From Porticoccaceae bacterium UBA4026 (GTDB lineage Bacteria > Pseudomonadota > Gammaproteobacteria > Pseudomonadales > Porticoccaceae), in assembly GCA_002382445.1 (NCBI GenBank), contig DGAQ01000061.1:1-55632 (forward strand): a DNA stretch of 55,632 nucleotides, written 5' to 3'. The position numbers were made by a program, and so were the translations under genes. This document shows positions 8,525-17,520 of this stretch, piece after piece; the first letter of the stretch is position 1; each line of letters starts with the position of its first letter. A model generated the notes under the pieces. That model saw nothing but the letters and a program-made list of their open reading frames with translations. It was not told the DNA's origin and did not search any database.

Positions 8525-10297
8525 TCAGTAGGTACGGGCCATTGGTTCAAAAGGCTCACGCGTTTTAAGCTTAAAATTCACTGGACGCTTACCAATTTCT
8601 TTACTCCCAGGGAAGTAAATTGAGTGGCATAACCAGTTTTCATCATCACGATCTTGGAAGTCTTCCCGCGCATGAGCGCCGCGACTCTCGGTGCGACCTT
8701 CAGCGGCAATCGCTGTGGCATAAGCTGTCTCAAAAAGATTCTGTAATTCTAAGGCTTCGATTCTCGCTGTATTAAAGGAGTTGCTCTTATCTTCTAGATA
8801 CACACTCTCAATCCTTGGGCGCAGTTCCTCGAGTTTTCCAATACCCTCTTGCATGTAATCACCCCGCCGGAAAACGCCGAAGAAATTCTGCATAATGGTT
8901 TGTAATTCAGCTCTAAGTACCGCGGCATTCTCACCTTCCGACGAGGCGTTAAGGCGATTTAATCCTGCCATAGCCCGATCAATATCAGCCTCTGACGCAT
9001 CTTTCAACACTATGCCTTCACGCAGCTTTTTTTCGATAAACATACCTGATGCGCGGCCAAATACAACCAAGTCGAGCAACGAGTTGCCGCCTAGACGATT
9101 AGCGCCATGCACCGACACACAGGCCGCTTCCCCACAAGCGTAAAAGCCATCAATAACCCGTTCTTTTCCTTCACGGTCGATGGACAGAGCCTGTCCATTA
9201 ACATTAGTTGGAATACCGCCCATCATATAGTGACAGGTGGGTACGACAGGAATAGGCTCTTTAATGGGATCTGCGTGAGCAAAGGTGCGTGACAGCTCAA
9301 GAATTCCTGGCAATTTAGCGTTGAGCGCCTCTTCACCCAAATGATCCAACTTTAGAAATACGTGATCCCCCTTTGGCCCGCAGCCGCGACCTTCTAAAAT
9401 CTCCAATACCATAGACCTAGCAACGACATCGCGCCCGGCCAAATCTTTAGCATTGGGGGCATAGCGCTCCATAAATCGCTCACCATCTTTATTAACCAGA
9501 TAACCACCCTCTCCACGGCAACCTTCAGTTACCAGCGTTCCGGCACCATAAATGCCCGTTGGATGAAACTGCCACATTTCGATATCTTGAACGGGAAAGC
9601 CAGCTCTCAAAGCCATACCAATACCATCGCCAGTACAGATATGAGCATTAGTTGTCGATGCGTAAATTCGACCCGCACCACCAGTGGCAAAAACAGTAGC
9701 CTTAGCTTTAACGTAGACGGTTTCGCCAGACTCAATATTAATAGCCACCACACCTACAACGGCATCATCAGCATTCTTAACAATATCCACGGCAAACCAT
9801 TCGTTAAGAAAAACAGTTTTGTTCTTTAAATTACCCTGATAAAGCGTGTGCAGCAGTGCATGTCCTGTGCGATCTGCAGCAGCACAGGTTCTCGCCGCTT
9901 GGCCACCAGCACCATAGTCTTTTGACTGACCACCGAAGGGGCGCTGATAAATTCTCCCTTCTTCTGTTCGAGAAAAAGGCAAACCCATATGCTCAAGTTC
10001 AAAAATGGCCTCGGGCCCAGTCTGACACATGTATTCTATGGCCTCTTGGTCGCCTATATAATCCGACCCCTTAATGGTGTCGTACATGTGCCACTGCCAC
10101 TGGTCATTGGGGTCGTCGCTGGCGATCGCACAGGTAATTCCACCCTGGGCAGATACAGTGTGCGAGCGCGTAGGAAATACCTTAGTAATTACTGCCGTTT
10201 TGAAACCTGATTGGGCCAACTGAAGTGCGGCGCGCATCCCAGAACCGCCACCGCCAACGATCAAGGCATCAAAACTCATTGTTCGTATGTTAGACAT
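8525..10297 (-). CDS. sdhA: Succinate dehydrogenase flavoprotein subunit
   Basis: This is the catalytic flavoprotein oxidising succinate to fumarate. I place the start at the ATG giving MSNIRTMSFDALIVGGGGSG (590 residues), because this puts the dinucleotide-binding fold at the N-terminus and leaves four bases after the sdhD stop. A start 27 bases upstream is possible but would overlap sdhD. The covalent FAD His is His46 in SHTVSAQGG. The active-site region HPTGIYGAGTLVTEGCRGE is present, and it ends in the usual REPFEPMARTY. Confidence 0.97.
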   Translation of the reverse strand: MSNIRTMSFDALIVGGGGSGMRAALQLAQSGFKTAVITKVFPTRSHTVSAQGGITCAIASDDPNDQWQWHMYDTIKGSDYIGDQEAIEYMCQTGPEAIFELEHMGLPFSRTEEGRIYQRPFGGQSKDYGAGGQAARTCAAADRTGHALLHTLYQGNLKNKTVFLNEWFAVDIVKNADDAVVGVVAINIESGETVYVKAKATVFATGGAGRIYASTTNAHICTGDGIGMALRAGFPVQDIEMWQFHPTGIYGAGTLVTEGCRGEGGYLVNKDGERFMERYAPNAKDLAGRDVVARSMVLEILEGRGCGPKGDHVFLKLDHLGEEALNAKLPGILELSRTFAHADPIKEPIPVVPTCHYMMGGIPTNVNGQALSIDREGKERVIDGFYACGEAACVSVHGANRLGGNSLLDLVVFGRASGMFIEKKLREGIVLKDASEADIDRAMAGLNRLNASSEGENAAVLRAELQTIMQNFFGVFRRGDYMQEGIGKLEELRPRIESVYLEDKSNSFNTARIEALELQNLFETAYATAIAAEGRTESRGAHAREDFQDRDDENWLCHSIYFPGSKEIGKRPVNFKLKTREPFEPMARTY

Positions 10298-10301
10298 GTA
10301 A

Positions 10302-10670
10302 TTAGATTCCCCAGAGAATATCAACGGCCCACAATAAATAGACTAAAATCATGGCAATCATGCCAAGTTGGAAAAAGATACGGATAGCCTTGGCTTTCGG
10401 GCCAATCGTTCTAACAGTTATATAATCTGTCAATACGCTCCACATGCCAATCCAAGCATGGGCCGCCACAGAAAGCATCGTTAGTAAACTAAACATGCGC
10501 ATAGGTAACCCGCTATGCAGACCAGCCCACTGCTGATAACTCACATCAGAATTCAACAGTAAATAGCCGACTATAAAAATGAGATACGCTGTCATGACAA
10601 CTGCGCTGACTCTTTGGACTAGCCAATCAGAAAGTCCGCTGCGACCAAAACTTGTTACTGTAGTTACCAT
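10302..10670 (-). CDS. sdhD: Succinate dehydrogenase membrane anchor subunit
   Basis: This hydrophobic anchor has three predicted helices and with SdhC binds haem b and ubiquinone. I chose the ATG (MVTTVTSFGRSGLSDW, 122 residues) that overlaps the end of sdhC as ATGGTAA. A GTG four codons earlier is also open. AHAWIGMWSVLTDYI is the conserved helix whose His serves as a haem ligand in the family. Confidence 0.93.
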   Translation of the reverse strand: MVTTVTSFGRSGLSDWLVQRVSAVVMTAYLIFIVGYLLLNSDVSYQQWAGLHSGLPMRMFSLLTMLSVAAHAWIGMWSVLTDYITVRTIGPKAKAIRIFFQLGMIAMILVYLLWAVDILWGI

Positions 10671-11050
10671 AAGAAAATCCACGCGGTGATAAATATAATG
10701 ATGGCCACAGACAGCACGACTACAATCCTCGCACTAGTCAAACCACTTTCAAAGCTGTCTTCGCCAAAACCAAAATCCATCATTAAATGTCTTATCCCAG
10801 CCACTACGTGATAGGCCAGCGCGGCTAGACTAACCCAAATCGTAATTTGACAGAGCGGATGTGCAAACCAACCTTTGATCGCAGCGAAATTCTCTGGAGA
10901 CTCCAGACTAGCATCCAGCATCCATAAAAATCCTGCTAGAGCAAAAAACATAATCACACCGGAGATACGGTGCGAAATGGAAACCCAGGCAGTGAGGGGA
11001 AGACTAAAGGTCCCTATATCTAGATTAACGGGTCTTTTCTTATCTACCAC
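10664..11050 (-). CDS. sdhC: Succinate dehydrogenase cytochrome b556 subunit
   Basis: This is the first gene of the TCA operon. It is a 128-residue membrane protein with three helices. SISHRISGVIMF is the quinone-site signature (Ser/Arg), and YHVVAGIRHLMMD carries the haem-ligand His. Translation appears to begin at GTG (MVDKKRPVNLDIG). The 418-base divergent intergenic region shared with gltA should hold its promoter. Confidence 0.95.
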   Translation of the reverse strand: MVDKKRPVNLDIGTFSLPLTAWVSISHRISGVIMFFALAGFLWMLDASLESPENFAAIKGWFAHPLCQITIWVSLAALAYHVVAGIRHLMMDFGFGEDSFESGLTSARIVVVLSVAIIIFITAWIFLW

Positions 11051-11468
11051 GGGCAGCGCCTTATCGTTGGTTATCGTAAAAATGTGACATTATTTAATAT
11101 TAGTCTAAAACTTAACAGGGTAGTGGGGCAATCCCGCAACAGGGGATCATCATTTGATGGCGCGAGAGTATAATTACTCGACGAGACGAATTCAATTGGC
11201 TTTGCCAAAAAAAATAATCAAAATTCCGACTGCCTCAGTGCGAACGCCTAATATACGCTAGAACGCCATTGGATTTGTGAATAATGATTATTCTGATATC
11301 CGGCCAAAATTAACGACCCATCCCTTGCTATAGATCACCAACGGAAGGATTGTTGATCCTTTGCAAAGACCCGGCTAAGATTGACATCGTATTGACAATT
11401 TTCGCTGAGCATCTATAGTTGCCAACCGTGTTTTTGACCAAGCCTAACTAGTTTTCTGAGGATTTAGT
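11051..11468. promoter_or_regulatory. Divergent sdhC/gltA regulatory region
   Basis: This non-coding stretch separates the minus-strand TCA operon from plus-strand gltA. The gltA half contains a good sigma70-like promoter at 11392-11419 (TTGACA, 16 bases, TATAGT), about 50 bases before the gltA ATG. The sdhC half is AT-rich, but I cannot assign a clear promoter. I see no open reading frame or strong hairpin. In relatives such regions bind global carbon and oxygen regulators; no site was confirmed here. Confidence 0.6.
11392..11419 (+). promoter_or_regulatory. Predicted gltA sigma70 promoter
   Basis: A perfect TTGACA -35 hexamer and a TATAGT -10 hexamer are separated by 16 bases, placing the start of transcription near 11426 and leaving about a 43-base leader before gltA. 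A second TTGACA lies 11 bases upstream. Confidence 0.6.
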
Positions 11469-12755
11469 ATGACCGAACGCAAAGCGACTCTGACAATCGA
11501 CGGCGAAAAGCCAATCGAACTGCCCGTCTATAAAGGGACTAGAGGGCAAGATGTTGTCGATGTAGGATCTCTTGGAAGTCATGGTTTCTTCACCTACGAC
11601 CCAGGCTTTTCTGCAACAGCAGCCTGCCAGTCAGACATCACCTACATTGATGGTGAAAAAGGGATACTTCTTTACCGCGGTTATCCTATTGAGGTGCTCG
11701 CTGAAAAGTCGGACTATATTGAAGTCTGCTATTTACTGCTTGAAGGTACATTGCCGAACGCAGAGCAAAAAGCCAAATTCGAGCACACCATCAAGTACCA
11801 CACTATGGTTAACCGCTCGATTGAGCATTTCATCAGTGGCTTTCGCTATGATGCTCATCCAATGGCCATGCTATGCAGTCTTGTCGGAGCAATGTCATCC
11901 TTCTACCACGATTCATTGGATATAACGAATCAAGAACATAGAACAATTTCTGCCCACCGCTTAATCGCTAAAATGCCGACCATCGCCGCAATGTGTTACA
12001 AACATTTTGTAGGCCAGCCGTACATTTACCCAGACAATACATTGTCGTATTCAGAAAATTTTTTACATATGATGTTTGGTACTCCCTGTGAAAAGTATGT
12101 GTGCCACCCAGCGATCGCCAGAGCAATGGATAGAATTTTTTTACTTCATGCCGACCATGAACAAAATGCATCCACCTCCACGGTGCGTTTAGCCGGCTCA
12201 TCTGGCGCCAACCCTTTCGCATGTATAGCAGCTGGCATCGCTGCGTTATGGGGCCCCGCTCACGGCGGAGCCAACGAGGCAGTGTTGAGTATGCTTGCTG
12301 AAATTGGCCATGAAGACAATATTGAAGAATACATTAACAAGGCCAAAGACAAGAACGACCCCTTTCGCTTAATGGGCTTTGGCCATCGTGTCTATAAAAA
12401 CTATGACCCACGCGCCACCCTTATGCGTCAGACTTGCGACGAGGTCTTAGAGGTTTTGGGCGTGCAAAACGACCCACTATTCCGCCTAGCCAAAAAGTTA
12501 GAGCAGATCGCCTTAGAAGACGAATATTTTGTGTCTAGAAAGCTATACCCGAATGTCGACTTTTATTCGGGCATTATCCTAAAAGCCATGGGCATTCCGG
12601 AAGAGATGTTCACAGTGGTTTTCGCCACAGGCCGCACAGTTGGCTGGGTCTCGCACTGGAACGAAATGATTACTCATCCATATCGTATCGGGCGTCCTCG
12701 CCAGCTCTACACCGGCTCAGATGTCCGAGACTATACGCCGATTGACGAGCGATAG
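11469..12755 (+). CDS. gltA: Citrate synthase, type II (hexameric)
   Basis: It condenses acetyl-CoA and oxaloacetate to citrate, the entry step of the TCA cycle. The 428-residue length and an N-terminal extension (MTERKATLTIDGEKPIELPV) match the NADH-regulated Gram-negative type. The active-site segments are GPAHGGANEAV (His of the catalytic triad), GFGHRVYKNYDPRA (second His) and the PNVDFYSG Asp. It is divergent from sdhCDAB, and a perfect intrinsic terminator follows. Its last codons and terminator recur, degraded, about 865 bases downstream. Confidence 0.98.
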   Translation: MTERKATLTIDGEKPIELPVYKGTRGQDVVDVGSLGSHGFFTYDPGFSATAACQSDITYIDGEKGILLYRGYPIEVLAEKSDYIEVCYLLLEGTLPNAEQKAKFEHTIKYHTMVNRSIEHFISGFRYDAHPMAMLCSLVGAMSSFYHDSLDITNQEHRTISAHRLIAKMPTIAAMCYKHFVGQPYIYPDNTLSYSENFLHMMFGTPCEKYVCHPAIARAMDRIFLLHADHEQNASTSTVRLAGSSGANPFACIAAGIAALWGPAHGGANEAVLSMLAEIGHEDNIEEYINKAKDKNDPFRLMGFGHRVYKNYDPRATLMRQTCDEVLEVLGVQNDPLFRLAKKLEQIALEDEYFVSRKLYPNVDFYSGIILKAMGIPEEMFTVVFATGRTVGWVSHWNEMITHPYRIGRPRQLYTGSDVRDYTPIDER

Positions 12756-12815
12756 AACACAGCAGTGTTTACGCGGTGTTACTATTGAAAAAGGCAGCTT
12801 AGGCTGCCTTTTTTA
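12733..12815. repeat. Direct repeat copy 1: gltA 3' end plus terminator
   Basis: This segment covers the last gltA codons, the stop and the terminator. It recurs at 13598-13680. Identical blocks include a 14-mer beginning ACGCCGATTG (12735-12748 and 13600-13613) and the 13-mer ATAGAACACAGCA (12752-12764 and 13617-13629). The two copies flank the CPBP protease gene. Confidence 0.8.
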
Positions 12816-12816
12816 C
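12788..12816 (+). terminator. gltA: gltA intrinsic terminator
   Basis: AAGGCAGC and GCTGCCTT form an 8-bp perfect stem with a TTAG loop, followed by a T-run. It lies 36 bases after the gltA stop. Confidence 0.9.
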
Positions 12817-12838
12817 TTTCGATTCAAGCCTGTTCTCT

Positions 12839-13423
12839 CTAGGGCACAAAAATCAAACTTGCGTTTATTAAAAAATGAATCGTAATCAATATTTCCAAAC
12901 GTTTAAATCCCTTTAATATGAAACCGATGCAAAAAACACAACTAAAAACAATATAGTTTAAAGTTTGACCAAAGTCCCTTACCTCACCGTGAATAAAAAC
13001 GAATGAAATAGCAATTATTGGTACTATAAACCAAGGGTTGGGTATAAGGCGTTTTAGGCGCGTTAATGCAAACCCTCTAAATATAACCTCCTCTGTAATA
13101 GCCGCTGTAAATGCTATAACAACAATAGCAACTAAGCGTTCCAATGTACTAATTGGACCGATAAATCCTGCCTGAGATCTCACTGGAAGCTCATTTTCAT
13201 AATATATTGTAGGCAGAATAAATGCCGCAATTATTAATATTGAAAAAAATACGATAAACCAATTTTTATGTCTGAAAAACCATGCCCAATCGACTCCAAT
13301 AGAGCTCCATGTCTCGTTGTTTTTTATTAATGAATATCTAATAAATAAAAATGGGATCCAATGAAATAGTAAATTAGAAAAAATAAAATACCACCATTCG
13401 GTTCTTTCGTTATCATTTAGCAA
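12839..13423 (-). CDS. CPBP-family intramembrane metalloprotease, main frame (5' end frameshifted)
   Basis: This membrane protein carries the CPBP/Abi motifs: EEVIFRGF (Glu-Glu...Arg) near residue 115, FVFIHGE (Phe...His) and HFLINAS near the C-terminus. The family includes CAAX-type proteases and bacteriocin-immunity proteins; the substrate here is unknown. This frame has no ATG. The only start is a TTG inside TTTGCTAAATGA, where an upstream open frame with a proper ATG ends. Joined, the two frames give about 245 residues, a normal family length, so the gene is probably one protein broken by a frameshift or a sequence error. It is more AT-rich than its neighbours and lies between duplicated gltA tails, suggesting acquisition. 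Confidence 0.75.
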   Translation of the reverse strand: MLNDNERTEWWYFIFSNLLFHWIPFLFIRYSLIKNNETWSSIGVDWAWFFRHKNWFIVFFSILIIAAFILPTIYYENELPVRSQAGFIGPISTLERLVAIVVIAFTAAITEEVIFRGFALTRLKRLIPNPWFIVPIIAISFVFIHGEVRDFGQTLNYIVFSCVFCIGFILKGFKRLEILITIHFLINASLIFVP

Positions 13424-13574
13424 ATGATGAGGTCAATTGATCTGAAAGAAACGGAAGAAATATCGAGCCAACAAAATCAGTACTATATAAAATGGGATAA
13501 ACAACTAAGCCTATAATTAGGGCAATAATCGAGTATTTATCTAAATCGGCTTTCTTTTGAATTTCGGAATTCAT
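13413..13574 (-). pseudogene. N-terminal fragment of the CPBP protease in another frame
   Basis: This 53-codon open frame begins MNSEIQKKADLDKYS with the purine-rich site GAGGAAG upstream, and contains one membrane helix (IIALIIGLVVYPILYS). It ends at a TGA overlapping the start of the main CPBP frame by 11 bases. Content and placement fit the missing first helix of that protein. An independent small membrane protein translationally coupled to the protease is the alternative. Confidence 0.6.
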
Positions 13575-13597
13575 TCAGTTTCTTCCTCACTTTTATA

Positions 13598-13680
13598 CTA
13601 CGCCGATTGACGATTCATAGAACACAGCAATGGTCGCCCTGCGTAACTATTAAAAAGACAGATAAGGCTGGCTTTTTTAA
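13598..13680. repeat. Direct repeat copy 2: degraded gltA tail and terminator
   Basis: This is a second copy of the gltA 3' end. It keeps two exact blocks of 14 and 13 bases and a decayed hairpin (AAGACAG/CTGGCTT, one mismatch) followed by six T. It no longer sits behind a gltA reading frame, so it is a duplication remnant bounding the CPBP insert. Confidence 0.75.
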
Positions 13681-13861
13681 TGTCCTCCCGATTTAGCGAG
13701 ATTTAATACTCTATTCTCGGCTATTTTAGAGTAATCATTGCTTCTTATACCTCTACTAAATTCGCGGACTAATTAACATCAAGACTTATATCGATCCTAT
13801 ATCTAAAGACAGCGGGAGAGGTTTGCAGGAACAAATTAACCGTTACATAATGATGATGTAG

Positions 13862-14479
13862 CTAATATGTTGGGCCAGAATGAAACCTAAATTCAGTATC
13901 AGGCGCCTCAATAAGTTGGCGCTCGACCTGAGCAAACATCCTGATCCGTTCATCTAGTGATTCTCCCTTCGCCGCTTTTATAGCAAGGCCGAGATAATCT
14001 TGATAATGCCGCCCTTCCGACTTTAGCAAAGACGTATAAAACTGCTCTAACTCGGAATCTAAACAGGGAGCAAGTCGTGCAAAGCGCTCGCAAGACCGTG
14101 CCTCAATAAAGGCGCCTATGATCAACACATCGATTAGCCTTCCTGGATCGTCGGTGCGTGCCATGGCCCTTAAACCTGAAGCGTACCGAGAGGCAGACAG
14201 ATGCTGATAGGCGATACTGCGCCGCTTCATAATGGCGATCACCTGCTCAAAATGCCGCATTTCCTCGCGCGCCAGTTTCGACATTTTGTTCATTAACTCA
14301 AAGTCATCAACGTACCTATAGATCAGATTAAGCGCGGTACTAGCCGCTTTTTTCTCGCAATTAGCGTGATCGATCAACATCAAGGCCGGACTGTCTAGGG
14401 CATTCTCCAACCATTTATCAGGCGTTTGACAGAGTAAAAAGTCTTGGATTTCCTCGAGCGGTGTTTTCATTGTCGGCAT
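13862..14479 (-). CDS. miaE: tRNA-(ms2io6A)-hydroxylase MiaE
   Basis: MiaE is a non-haem diiron monooxygenase that hydroxylates the isopentenyl group of ms2i6A at tRNA position 37. The protein has 205 residues. The ferritin-like ligand pattern is visible as ANCEKKA, REEMRHFEQV, FIEARSCERF and SEGRHYQDY (Glu plus ExxH-type pairs). It is monocistronic on the minus strand. The start could be MPTMKTP or the Met three codons in. The gene is of irregular occurrence in gammaproteobacteria. Confidence 0.93.
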   Translation of the reverse strand: MPTMKTPLEEIQDFLLCQTPDKWLENALDSPALMLIDHANCEKKAASTALNLIYRYVDDFELMNKMSKLAREEMRHFEQVIAIMKRRSIAYQHLSASRYASGLRAMARTDDPGRLIDVLIIGAFIEARSCERFARLAPCLDSELEQFYTSLLKSEGRHYQDYLGLAIKAAKGESLDERIRMFAQVERQLIEAPDTEFRFHSGPTY

Positions 14480-14819
14480 CTTGGTTGGTTAGGGCTGAGG
14501 ACTTAAAAGCCTGTTTATGTGAAAATCTCTGTATCAGGAGCTGTAAATCACTGATCGAATCCAGCCTAGCCTTATAGCCACTATAAACACGCTGTATAGA
14601 CTTAGGAAAGCCAGATTTTGCAACTCAAAACTAAAGAGCGGGTGATTATAGCTGACTTTAACGGCATTTATCGAATTCTGAGGCAACCACTTAATCTAAC
14701 CTGAGACTGGGCGTCACCCTATAATTAAAGAATAAAAAACAGTATAATACCCGCCGTATAAAGCCCATACCTGTGGCTTTAAAATTATAATGATTATTTA
14801 ATGAAAGGAGAGGCTATAA
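14480..14819. promoter_or_regulatory. Divergent miaE/acnB intergenic region
   Basis: This 340-base gap contains a TATAAT (within AAACAGTATAATACCC) that is a plausible acnB -10. A 6-bp hairpin AAAGCC/GGCTTT lies in the acnB leader around 14761-14782, and a strong AAAGGAGAGG ribosome site directly precedes the GTG start. No reading frame is evident. Confidence 0.5.
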
Positions 14820-17435
14820 GTGCTTGAAGCATATCGCGCTCACGTTAAAGAACGTCAATTACAAGGAATCCCACCTAAGCCTCTCGATCCTGAATGGACC
14901 GCTGGACTGGTTGAACTATTGAAAAACCCACCACAGGGTGAAGAAGACTTTCTCGTCGACCTTATAGCTAACCGCGTGCCGCCTGGGGTTGATGAAGCGG
15001 CCTACGTTAAAGCAGGATTTTTAAGTGCCATCGTTAACGGTGACGCAAGTTCTCCGCTGATTGACCGCTCTGCCGCAGTTACGCTGCTGGGCAATATGCA
15101 CGGTGGCTACAACGTCGCCAGCTTAGTGAGTTTACTTGATGATAAAGAACTTTCAGGCCAAGCGGCTGAAGAGTTAAAAAGCACACTTTTAGTGTTCGAT
15201 GCTTTTCATGATGTAGCTGAAAAAGCCGACTCTGGTAATGCAGATGCCAAAGCTGTCATGCAGTCTTGGGCTGATGCCGAATGGTTCACCTCTAACGATG
15301 CCGTTCCGAAAAGCATTAAAGTGGTAATCTTTAAAGCGACTGGTGAGATTAACACTGATGATCTCTCCCCTGCACAGGATGCTTGGTCACGGCCCGACAT
15401 CCCTCTCCATTCTCGCGCCATGTTTAAAATGACACGCGATGGTATGCATCCAGACGAGCACGGCGTGACGGGTCCCATGGCTCAGATCGAGGAACTTAAA
15501 AGTCGCGGCCTACCGGTTGCCTTTATCGGCGATGTTGTTGGCACTGGCTCATCTCGCAAGTCGGCGACAAACTCTGTCCTTTGGTTCTTCGGCGAAGACA
15601 TGCCTGGCGTACCTAATAAGCGCTCCGGTGGTATCTGCTTCGGCAGTAATGTGGCCCCAATCTTCTTTAATACTATGGAAGATGCTGGCGCCCTAGTATT
15701 CGAAGCCCCTGTTGACAACATCAACAACGGTGATGTCGTTGAAATATTCCCTTATGAGGGCAAAATTCTCAACGAAGCAGGCGAAGTGGTTTCTGAATTT
15801 AAACATAAGTCAGACGTTATTCTCGATGAGGTTCAGGCCGATGGCCGCATAAATCTCATCATTGGCCGTGGTCTCACTCAACGTGCACGCGAGCACATGG
15901 GCCTTGCGCCTTCAGATGCGTTTCGTCATCCAGCCGCACCTATCGAATCAGACGCTGGTTTTACCTTAGCACAAAAAATGGTGGGCAAAGCCTGCGGTAC
16001 CGATGGCATACGCCCCGGCACCTACTGCGAACCCAAAATGACAACTGTGGGCTCTCAGGACACCACTGGCCCTATGACGAGAGATGAACTAAAAGACTTG
16101 GCATGCCTTGGCTTTTCTACAGATTTAGTCATGCAGTCGTTTTGTCATACAGCGGCTTATCCTAAACCTGTTGATATCGACACTCAGCATAATCTACCCG
16201 ACTTCATCATGAATCGCGGTGGTGTTTCATTGCGCCCTGGTGACGGTATTATTCACAGCTGGCTTAACCGTATGTTACTGCCAGATACCGTAGGTACGGG
16301 CGGAGACTCTCACACAAGATTTCCAATGGGTATTTCATTCCCCGGCGGCTCGGGCCTAGTCGCCTTTGCCGCAGCCACAGGCGTTATGCCATTGGACATG
16401 CCAGAGTCAGTGCTAGTGCGATTTAAAGGTAAAATGCAGCCTGGCATAACCTTGCGAGACTTGGTACATGCCATTCCTTACTACGGTATCAAAGAAGGCT
16501 TCTTGACGGTAGAAAAGAAAGGTAAAAAGAACTTCTTCAGTGGTCGTATTCTGGAAATTGAAGGTGAGGGCATCGAAAGTCTAACCGTTGAGCAAGCCTT
16601 TGAACTTTCCGATGCATCCGCAGAGCGATCAGCCGCAGGCTGTACCATTAAATTAAGCCAAGATTCTGTTGCTGAGTACCTACGCTCCAATACAACTTTA
16701 TTACGCTGGATGATTGCCGAGGGCTATGGAGATGTGCGTACACTAGAACGTCGCGTCACTAAAATGGAAGAATGGTTGGCAAACCCCACATTGATGGAAG
16801 CTGATGCGGACGCCGAGTATGCCGCCGTTATCGAGATTGATCTAGCCGACATTAAAGAACCAATCGTCTGTTGCCCGAACGACCCAGACGATGCCAAACT
16901 GTTATCTGAAGTTGCAGGCGATCGTGTAGACGAAGTTTTTATTGGTTCATGTATGACCAATATCGGGCACTTCCGCGCAGCAGGCAAATTACTTGATCAA
17001 GCAGGTTCTGTCGATTCTAGATTCTGGATATGCCCGCCAACACGGATGGATGCCCATACGCTAATGGAAGAAGGCTACTACAACATTTACGGCAAAGTCG
17101 GCGCTCGCACCGAAATGCCCGGCTGCTCACTGTGCATGGGCAACCAGGCACGAGTCCTCGCCGGAGCCACGGTATTGTCAACTTCAACTCGCAACTTCCC
17201 CAACCGGTTAGGGGATGGCGCTAATGTTTATTTGGCCTCTGCAGAGCTTGCTACCGTAGGCGGAATTTTGGGCCGCCTGCCCACAGTTGCCGAATATATG
17301 GAGTACGCGACTAAGATTGACTCCATGGCTTCAGAGATCTATCGCTACATGAATTTTGATCAGATTGAATCATTTCAAAAGTCAGCCGAGCAAGGTAAAT
17401 TAATTGCCGCACAACAAATTGTAGACGTCAGCTGA
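14820..17435 (+). CDS. acnB: Aconitate hydratase B
   Basis: It isomerises citrate to isocitrate through a labile [4Fe-4S] cluster; AcnB of E. coli also binds mRNA when iron is low. The protein has 871 residues in the AcnB order: HEAT-like helical domain, then swivel domain (GTGSSRKSATNSVLWFFG near residue 245), then the cluster domains. Cluster Cys residues lie in GSCMTNIGHFRAAGKLL and GCSLCMGNQARV. Translation starts at GTG (MLEAYRAHVKERQ) behind AAAGGAGAGG. Its place among TCA genes and next to nfuA fits an Fe-S-dependent function. Confidence 0.98.
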   Translation: MLEAYRAHVKERQLQGIPPKPLDPEWTAGLVELLKNPPQGEEDFLVDLIANRVPPGVDEAAYVKAGFLSAIVNGDASSPLIDRSAAVTLLGNMHGGYNVASLVSLLDDKELSGQAAEELKSTLLVFDAFHDVAEKADSGNADAKAVMQSWADAEWFTSNDAVPKSIKVVIFKATGEINTDDLSPAQDAWSRPDIPLHSRAMFKMTRDGMHPDEHGVTGPMAQIEELKSRGLPVAFIGDVVGTGSSRKSATNSVLWFFGEDMPGVPNKRSGGICFGSNVAPIFFNTMEDAGALVFEAPVDNINNGDVVEIFPYEGKILNEAGEVVSEFKHKSDVILDEVQADGRINLIIGRGLTQRAREHMGLAPSDAFRHPAAPIESDAGFTLAQKMVGKACGTDGIRPGTYCEPKMTTVGSQDTTGPMTRDELKDLACLGFSTDLVMQSFCHTAAYPKPVDIDTQHNLPDFIMNRGGVSLRPGDGIIHSWLNRMLLPDTVGTGGDSHTRFPMGISFPGGSGLVAFAAATGVMPLDMPESVLVRFKGKMQPGITLRDLVHAIPYYGIKEGFLTVEKKGKKNFFSGRILEIEGEGIESLTVEQAFELSDASAERSAAGCTIKLSQDSVAEYLRSNTTLLRWMIAEGYGDVRTLERRVTKMEEWLANPTLMEADADAEYAAVIEIDLADIKEPIVCCPNDPDDAKLLSEVAGDRVDEVFIGSCMTNIGHFRAAGKLLDQAGSVDSRFWICPPTRMDAHTLMEEGYYNIYGKVGARTEMPGCSLCMGNQARVLAGATVLSTSTRNFPNRLGDGANVYLASAELATVGGILGRLPTVAEYMEYATKIDSMASEIYRYMNFDQIESFQKSAEQGKLIAAQQIVDVS

Positions 17436-17466
17436 TTCTCTCCACTCAACCTTAGCCATTCCAAAC

Positions 17467-17494
17467 AAAAAACCCCGCTTTCGCGGGGTTTTTT
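17467..17494. terminator. Bidirectional terminator between acnB and nfuA
   Basis: CCCCGC, a TTTC loop and GCGGGG are flanked by six A on one side and six T on the other, so the structure works for both the plus-strand acnB and the convergent minus-strand nfuA. Confidence 0.93.
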
Positions 17495-17520
17495 ACTTAA
17501 ATTAAATGGTCACACAAAAA

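Noticed and set aside
12839..13680. CPBP insert as an insertion sequence or transposon
   Set aside because: It has no transposase and no terminal inverted repeats; the flanks are direct repeats of the gltA end.
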